DNA of 64,000 nt, taken from positions 108,100,421 through 108,164,420 of the forward strand of contig NC_088792.1 in NCBI RefSeq assembly GCF_011386835.1, given 5' to 3'. The DNA comes from Chrysemys picta bellii. Lineage: Eukaryota > Chordata > Testudines > Emydidae. The notes beneath the pieces are model-generated. The model made no database searches, was not told where the DNA came from, and saw nothing but the letters and a program-made list of their open reading frames with translations. The translations under genes were made by a program, and so were the position numbers. Shown one piece after another: positions 57,040 to 64,000 of this stretch (positions are counted from its first letter, which is position 1; each line of letters starts with the position of its first letter).

Positions 57040-57580
57040 ACTTTAAGCCAGAGGCAGATTTGGTCCATTTTGTATTTTCCAGGTGGAGGTGTGATATTTA
57101 ACCTCTCCTTTCAACATCAAAGTATTTTGGTATTTGGAGTATTCTGAGATTACTACAATGCCTTGGGATTTCATGGATTTATTTTACAGATCAAGTATTT
57201 CCATGATGGGGGCAACAATTGACTTATTTATGTGTTTGTACAATGTCTCTAGCCCAATGGAGCAATAAATAAATTATATGGTTACTCTTCCTGGTGGAAC
57301 AGAAGATGGACATTTGAAAAAGAAGAAGAAAAAAAAACACTTCCAGAAAAACTCCAACAGTGACTGTCAAAGGACTTGAAGAGGTTGACATTTTGGAACA
57401 AGAGTTATCATAAGACTGACGGGGCCACAGGATTTGTCCTCTTTTCAGCTGATGATGATGTACTCTCCAGGCTATTTATAAATGGGCATCTCTTTTTCAA
57501 TGAAGCAATTTGTTTTTCAAAATGGAGAAGTGCAAAGTCAGTTGCCTTGGCTAGAAAAAAGCCCAAAGGGTGACAGTCTG
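57040..57580. other. No gene seen
   Basis: Unique-looking; A-rich tract at about 57318-57345. Confidence 0.5.
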
Positions 57581-57582
57581 TA

Positions 57583-57799
57583 TGGTCTTGTCTACTCGGG
57601 GAAATTACATTGTGTTAGAACACCTCCTTCAGGAGCTAACTTTAGAGCTAACTCTAGGTTTCATCTTGACCAGTTGACGTAATATTAAAAGGATAACATC
57701 TGTCTACACTGAGCTTTAAATAGTATTTAACATTGTGTTACTTACAATTACTCAAAGTCATGCTGTAATACAATGCCATTTTCCAATGTAGACACCCTC
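57583..57799. mobile_element. Harbinger-like MITE, diverged
   Basis: The left end TGGTCTTGTCTACTCGGGGA pairs with the right end read inward, AGGGTGTCTACATTGGAAAA. Both are followed by inverted ACATTGTGTTA / GCATTGTATTA blocks and CTAAC / TTACTTAC tracts. TGTCTAC near the termini is shared with the Harbinger element at 19255. Confidence 0.5.
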
Positions 57800-57804
57800 T
57801 GTGT

Positions 57805-60800
57805 GGGTTAGAAAGAAGAAATCATCTCAACCAGCCAAACATAATGATTTAATCATACTTAACTCCAGACTGCAAGATGAAGTTCATAGGTGAAACTAGG
57901 CAAAAGTTGACTAGTTTGTTGCTTCTTTACAAACCTGGAGCTTGGGTCATGTTTGCCAAGCTTTGTGAACATTTTGAGCAAAAGGTCAGTACAACGCTTC
58001 TCTCTATGTGGCAGTGGCCAATGTCCTAAAATTATGAGTTATTGCTATTTACGGGTTTCCCAGATATCAAGGCCTTTTAAGAAAGAAGACAGAGGCCTGA
58101 AAGAGTAAAAACTTGGTATAACTACAATATTCCTTCAGCCTTTACAAATAGTCTGAGGAAAATCAGAGTTTCTGCAGCCTTTTACAAGAGAATAATACAA
58201 CCCAGAACAGGCAAGACAGGAAACAGCTGAAAAGAATTTCCTTTTTCCCTTTCTCTAAACTACTTTTAATGAATAAATTTAAACATATATGCTAAAGATT
58301 AAGATACTGGATGATACTGTCAGCTACAGCAGTAGGGAAAAATGGGGAACTAGGCTGAATAAACTATTTGATTACATTAAATTATACGGGAAAGAGTCGA
58401 CTATAAGTGACACAATATTGCGAACTTTTACCTCCTGGGCAATCCTGTTAAGGAAAGATGGGGGTTGTGTTCATATTGGTTTTATTTAGCTTTAAAGTGA
58501 AGAAGTCAGTATGCTTATGTTATCAAGTTAGTGAAATACCCCTGTGCTGGAAGAGGCAGTAAATAAGAGACTGAAACCAAACTGTGTTATAAAGACACTT
58601 AATCACAGAGTTCAATAATCAGAAGTGTAATTATTTGAGCTATAATGCACAGATACAGTTCAACTATACATACAATGATCCTACCATTGTTGTTAAAACA
58701 AGGAGACCAAAAATGGGAGGTTTTATTCAGCTGTTCTGGTCTACTGGAGAACAAGAGTTCTTGCTGGGACTTTGTGATTGTATGATGGACTGTTAAAACA
58801 AGTTTAAAGAGCATCCAAAAATATGGAGAGTCTTTGCAGAAGATATGTGAACCTTACACTGGACATTTCAGCAGCTGATAGAATCTTGATGAAAAAGCTG
58901 CAACTTGAGCAAGCACAGCATGCAAAGTTAGTCCATGAATTCCCCAGAATAGGGGGCCAAGGAAAGCAACCTGCACAGGAAGTATGTTGCTGAACAGAGC
59001 TAACCAGCAGTTACTAATGTATGTGCCAAGATGGTTGTACCAATAGCTATGGGCTAACTTTTCTTATACAAACTGGTATGACAAGATATTTGGCACAAAG
59101 AGACTGGAATATTCCAGCCCTCATTGTAAGAATTCAAAAATAATTCTTCATTGTGTGATTGGATGGTGAGAGGGGACAACTCCATTTTGGTTGGATATTT
59201 CAAATCTTTGTCAGACTTATAGATCAGTATTTGGTTGGTCCCACCAGCATCCCCAAAAAGCAGAACCAGCTTGGACCATCCAAATGGGATTAAGTGGCCT
59301 GTCTCCTTCAGCATATTGCTTCCCCAAAGCTGAAGATACCTAGAAGGGAGAAGACTGATGTCCTGGACCAGCCAGATCGGAGTCCTTCTGGTGATATCAA
59401 GTACTTATCTCAGATAGGCACCTTTAACTGTCTCTTTCTCTTTTCCAGCAATTTGAGTTGCTGCTAACACACAGGGAAAAGACTAAAAGCAGAGTCTGTC
59501 CTTTGCTCCACCTCTGTTTGCTGTGTCAGCTCCTGCTGCGAACAGTAACCGAGCAAAGATGTGTTGACAGGTAACACACAGACTCTCTTGGGTGATGATC
59601 CAAATCAATCGGCTACTTCCTGAAACTGGGTACCTAATTAGTAAGGAGATGTACACTCTTGTGTACACGTTTTAAAAGATTGTCAGTTTAGCTTTTTTTG
59701 TTTTTCTAACAAGTTTCCAGTCAAGATTATTGTAAAGTAGCTTTGAGACTGCACACATTACTATTATTAGCTAAGATTGTATAACACTATACACGTGTCT
59801 ACAATATGTAATGGTTTCAAGTTCCTGGTGTACACAGATATAAAACAATACCAGGTGTGCAAGCCTCTTCAACTGCACTCAGTCTTTACAGTTTGTCAGA
59901 ACTGTAGGAGTTCATGTTTCATAGTTACGAGTGTTAGGCCCTGCGGTGATATGATTTGTGTACAAGTAAGTTAAAATGGTTGACTACTTTAGATGTATTG
60001 TGAAGGAGACCTTGATGAATTGGCTTGTGAGTAATTGACCAAATTGCCTTATGCTTTTAGCTTTGGATTGTTATACCTCTGTTGTGTTAAGCAATACCAG
60101 AGTTGATAACTAATGGCACAAATGAGGCCCTGTTCTGAGGGACTATTTGTTTAGATTTTTGACTAAGTCATCTTCCCAGTACAGTGGTTGAGTATAAGTG
60201 TTTTTCTGTTCTGATTGTGTTATTTGATTCTTAAAACCTGGATGGTTATTGTATTGACTGATTTTCCAGTTTACGTTAGCAAAACCATAGTCCAATTTTG
60301 CATGTTTATATTCTATACTATTAAATGGTGTTTTTAAGAGTAGCTAATAAAATTAATCAAATCAAACTGAACTCTCAACTCCTTTTCTTTAGTTAAGCAA
60401 TCAGAATCCAAAGAACCATAAACAAGGTGGAGAAAGTTAAGGAGTTTCCTTAACTAAGATTTGTTTTAAACTCTATCTTTTGTATCCATGGATTCCAGGA
60501 AAAGGTTTATAGTTTTGTTCAAAATCATTAATATCTTGACAGTGCTGGCTGATGTTATACTTGGGGTTTTCAGGTTTGTCCAAACACAAAACCTCAACTG
60601 AAAGAAAGCAACCATCAAATCCCCTGCCAACAAAAAACCCTGTGTTCTGCACAGCATTGGAAAAGCTCTGGTGGTGTATGTGGGTTCATTAAAACAGCTA
60701 AAATGTGGTAGTCACCAACACAGATAAATATCAATGTTTATGGTTTGACACTACTTACAGAACAATTGTCTAACTGCATTACATATTAAAATTAATGCAT

Positions 60801-60860
60801 AGAAATAGTACGGCCACTGGGATTCTCTTATCACATCAGACAAGCTTTTTCTTTCTGAAC
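57805..60860. other. No gene seen
   Basis: Long AT-rich stretch with short frames only. No bounded repeat recognised. Confidence 0.5.
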
Positions 60861-60872
60861 TGTCTTTCTATG

Positions 60873-61250
60873 CAGGGCCGGCTCCAGGCATCAGCCTTCC
60901 AAGCAGGTGCTTGGGGTGGCAATCTGCAAGGGGCGGCAGTCCGTGTGTTTTTGCTGCCCCAAGCAGCACGCGGAATTGCCGCCGGGGACGGCGGGGGCAG
61001 TCCGTGTGCCATTAGGGCAGCACGCGTGTTTCCGCGGTGGCGGCAATTCGGCAACAGCTTCTATGTTCAGCTGCCCGCGGCGGCAATTCGGCGGCAGCTT
61101 CTGTCTTCCGGCTGAAGACAGAAGCTGCTGCCGAATTGCGCCGCCGCAGAAACGCGTGTGCGGCCCTAACGGCACACGGACTGCCCCCGCCGTCCCCAGC
61201 GGCAATTCCGCGCGCTGCTTGGGGTGGCAAAAACAGTAGAGCCGGCCCTG
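60873..61250. mobile_element. hAT-type palindromic MITE with perfect 8-bp duplication
   Basis: It starts CAGGGCCGGCTC and ends GAGCCGGCCCTG, a perfect 12-bp inverted pair. TTTCTATG flanks both sides exactly (60865-60872 and 61251-61258). Most of the 378 bp is one large palindrome: CAAGCAGCACGCGGAATTGC at 60960 recurs inverted as GGCAATTCCGCGCGCTGCTT near 61201, with the centre near 61100-61120. It is very GC- and CpG-rich. The seven overlapping frames here are artefacts of this palindrome. Confidence 0.9.
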
Positions 61251-61259
61251 TTTCTATGC

Positions 61260-64000
61260 AATAAGTTACTGTGCATTAATCTTGTGATAGAAAGTTTCAT
61301 TATAACGGATGGGGCAAATATTTTGTTATTTTTGCAACTAAGAAATAAAAAACGGTGTGAAAAACATATGCACCATAGTCAGATTTCCTTTCAGTGGAAA
61401 AAAGTTGGGCAATGATACCAGTAGATGTAATTTTCTCTGCTTGCATAGATGGATATTCTGGCTCTGTCATCACCTTAATGAGAAGAATCCCCTGGGACTT
61501 GCTTAACTCTCAATATATGTAGGTAATACTTGTAGTGGGTTAAGGTATTCAGGTGTGATACTGTAAGACTAGAATAGAACCCACCAGATGAAAGTCTCAC
61601 AGAAAAGGAAGATAGTCAATGTGTACTTGTCTGCTTTAAAGAACTGAATTGTTTGATAGATCCAGTTTAAACATCGAAGGTTCAGTGTGTCCACACTGAC
61701 CATGCTAATTTGTGTGAGGACTATGGTAGGTGGGCACATATCCACCTAGCCTGCTGTAAACAATTTAACTTGTGATACCATCTGGATACCTATTCCACAG
61801 CCCCCACAAGCAATGGATTCTGGGAGATTTCAAAAGGCCACAGATGCATTGGAGGACAGAAATGGGAGGACTCATTGAGTGATTTCACATAGATCTTGTC
61901 CATGCTGGTGCTAAAATGGTTGTGACTAAATTGGCATTGGGCCTTACTGAAAGCAAATCTACTCCAGCCGACTTTTGCAACATAAGAAAACTCTTAGGAG
62001 CACTTTTATGTGTGGACATAATGTGTCTCAAACATGTGCTGAGGGAACAAATGATTCTCATTTTCCCACTGGAGACAAGTCCTTATTTTACAGAGAATAC
62101 TTACATAGATAACCTGAGGAACTGAATTTGAATTTCTTACATCCAGATTTCAATGGTGTACACTTTCATTCTCTTAGTTCAACTCTTTGTTTCCTCTCCA
62201 TTGAAATACTTCAACTCAATATTTCATGCTTTTATCCATTTAGCCATGGGACAGCTTAGACAATACCATGAGGAAATGAAAGCACAATCAGAAGCTTTTT
62301 CAGAACTCAGAACAGGGCCAAGGTACTATTTTTATACGTATTATTAACTCAGGACTCTGACAAATTTCAGCATATTCAAATATAATCTCCTTAACACAAA
62401 AAGGCAGACTTTAAAAACATGGTATTTCCATCTCTATACTGCATAATAAAGGATTTGGCCTATAAGAGGCTGGGATAATAAATAAAAAGGGAATTATCTT
62501 AAAAATTGTCACCCATCCATTAAACTATCATTGGAATAGAGGCCAAACTCATGAATAGAGTTATAAGCTAGGAAGAACTTCTAGCAACAAAGTAACTGTG
62601 CCAGTAATGTATTTTTCAATAACATTGGTTCTTCCCTGTTTTATATCTGACAATCCACTGGTCTGTGGATTACATCCTGAAATAACTATCTAGCTATAAA
62701 CAATAGTGTAAATCAGTTGTTGTTGTCACTTGCTTTTGAATACAGGTCACAAACCTCAAATGTTTTGCTTATCTAAGAACTGAATTATCAAAAAGAATAC
62801 AAAGAGTAATCCAAATGATTAAATTTGTGGAGTGGGGTTCTTTATCTCCTTTTATATGCTACTCTTTCAAGAGTCTCCATGTCACTTAATCAGCTGAGCT
62901 AGTGTTGTATCTTGAGAGGTGTTGTTGATTTCCAATGGACGTTTCAAGGCCAATGAGGCTTATAGAAACCATCTTTCTCTTTGCGAATTAATAAGTGTAC
63001 CAGTCACTATGTAGTAAGTGTAGTAAGTCTCTATGAAATGGTGAGATGTATGAGCCTCTGTTGTGATGCTTGTGGTGAAACAATGCTGGAGAGTGTTATA
63101 GACAGAGGGCATTGCTGTATAATGACCATTTCCACGTTCTACATGGTACTTCTCTCTGACACTTCATCCCACATATCATTTTCCTTCATGTCCCATAGCT
63201 CACTTCTCTAAGCTCTTTGCTTTGGTTCTTTTTCTGAGTTAAACGTTAAAGCTGGGAACAAATATGCAATTCTCCCATGACATACAAATATAGCTTCCTA
63301 TTGCACTTTCTGTAGCATATTTATTCCATTCTAATTGTTAGTGTTTTCCCCCTTTCATACAATAAAAATAATTAATTTGAAGATATTAACCAAAAATTCC
63401 CAGATGGATTCAAGGATATAGAGGAACTGAGAGGAGAGGCAGACTATAACAATAGGAGGTGTAGAGATGGAGGAGCTGGGAAAAGTACACCACTATTGTA
63501 AGAGGTGAGGAGTGAACCATAGGAAGCCCCTGGCAGGTGGCACTCAAAATCTCAATGATGTGGGGGGGAGGGGAAAGATGAAACTCCATCTGTGGGGAGG
63601 TGAGTAGTGAGCAGAGGAAGCTCCCAGTCACAGATGGGCCTGGTGCTGAAGAGGAAAAGTGGTGGGGAAAATGGAAGCTAGGACCTGGAAATGAAAGAAG
63701 GATGTTACTATCTCTACCCTTGTGACGTTATCTAATTAAAATATAATCATGCAAATCATTATTGCTACCACTGTTATATAATTGCAATGAATCTTATAAA
63801 AAGTGTAATACATGTCCAGAAAGGATTAAGCATCCTGCAGGCTAATTGACCCAGAGTCAACTTTTAGAGACATGTTAGGAAGTATGTGAATGGTAATTAG
63901 GTACATTCCATGCTAAATAGGCTAAAAGTAACCTATGTTTTTAGAAATTAAATGTGATACTAATTATATGTGTTAATTACGTATATCTTGTTTAATGTTA
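61260..64000. other. No gene seen
   Basis: AT-rich. A weak Harbinger-MITE resemblance (GTGTCCACACTGACCATGCT near 61686 and TTATGTGTGGACATAATG near 62008) suggests a badly decayed copy at about 61680-62030. Nothing else is recognisable up to the window end. Confidence 0.45.

Noticed and set aside
60795..61264. Six overlapping arginine/alanine-rich frames
   Set aside because: All lie in a palindromic CpG-rich MITE; frames on the two strands mirror one another.
1..64000. CRISPR arrays, operons or bacterial features
   Set aside because: No regularly spaced direct repeats; repeat content and gene structure are those of a vertebrate genome.

Overview
The window reads as non-coding amniote DNA, most likely from a turtle. 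It is mostly AT-rich and CpG-poor, carries MIR/CORE-type SINEs and several CR1 LINE copies, and has the mixture typical of turtle genomes: Harbinger, hAT and Penelope-like elements plus a Gypsy-type gag with a SCAN-like region. The turtle assignment is inference from repeat content. I found no exon of a conventional host gene, so the window is probably intergenic or inside a very large intron.

Layout. 1-19250: mostly unique AT-rich DNA with scattered old repeats. These are a Tigger-like MITE (4387-4992), a U2 snRNA scrap (6633-6655), a LINE endonuclease fragment (7247-7490), SINEs (8115-8700), a hAT-type MITE (9004-9402), a Harbinger-type MITE (10497-10767), a Penelope-like foldback element (11548-11753), a decayed RNase H-bearing LINE (16633-17330) and a composite block (17690-19250).

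19255-24108 holds the centrepiece: a 4.85 kb Harbinger (PIF/Harbinger) transposon that looks structurally complete. It has terminal inverted repeats, an uninterrupted 427-residue DDE transposase on the minus strand, a two-exon Myb/SANT-like protein gene on the plus strand with consensus splice sites, and a third open reading frame of 96 residues nested antisense in the Myb gene's intron. That third frame has its own strong start context and poly(A) signal. In known Harbinger systems the Myb-like protein brings the transposase into the nucleus and to the element ends. I do not recognise the third protein.

24490-31135: a CR1 3' end on the minus strand, a tRNA-like SINE, then a long decayed CR1 on the plus strand (ORF1 esterase, endonuclease, reverse transcriptase) whose end abuts an 882-bp hAT-type element with a perfect 8-bp target duplication. 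32162-39261: a string of non-autonomous DNA elements, several with exact 8-bp duplications. 41230-43773: a second Penelope-like foldback element beside a minus-strand LTR plus gag remnant. 45679-46545: a third Penelope-like foldback, a foldback repeat and a MIR. 50577-61250: a MITE, a MIR, a CR1 3' end, SINE pieces and a strongly palindromic CpG-rich hAT MITE (60873-61250). The rest appears to be unique sequence.

Two signals deserve most attention: the nested antisense frame in the Harbinger element, and the hammerhead-ribozyme-like cores in the three Penelope-like foldback elements, each of which is flanked by a 12-13 bp target duplication.
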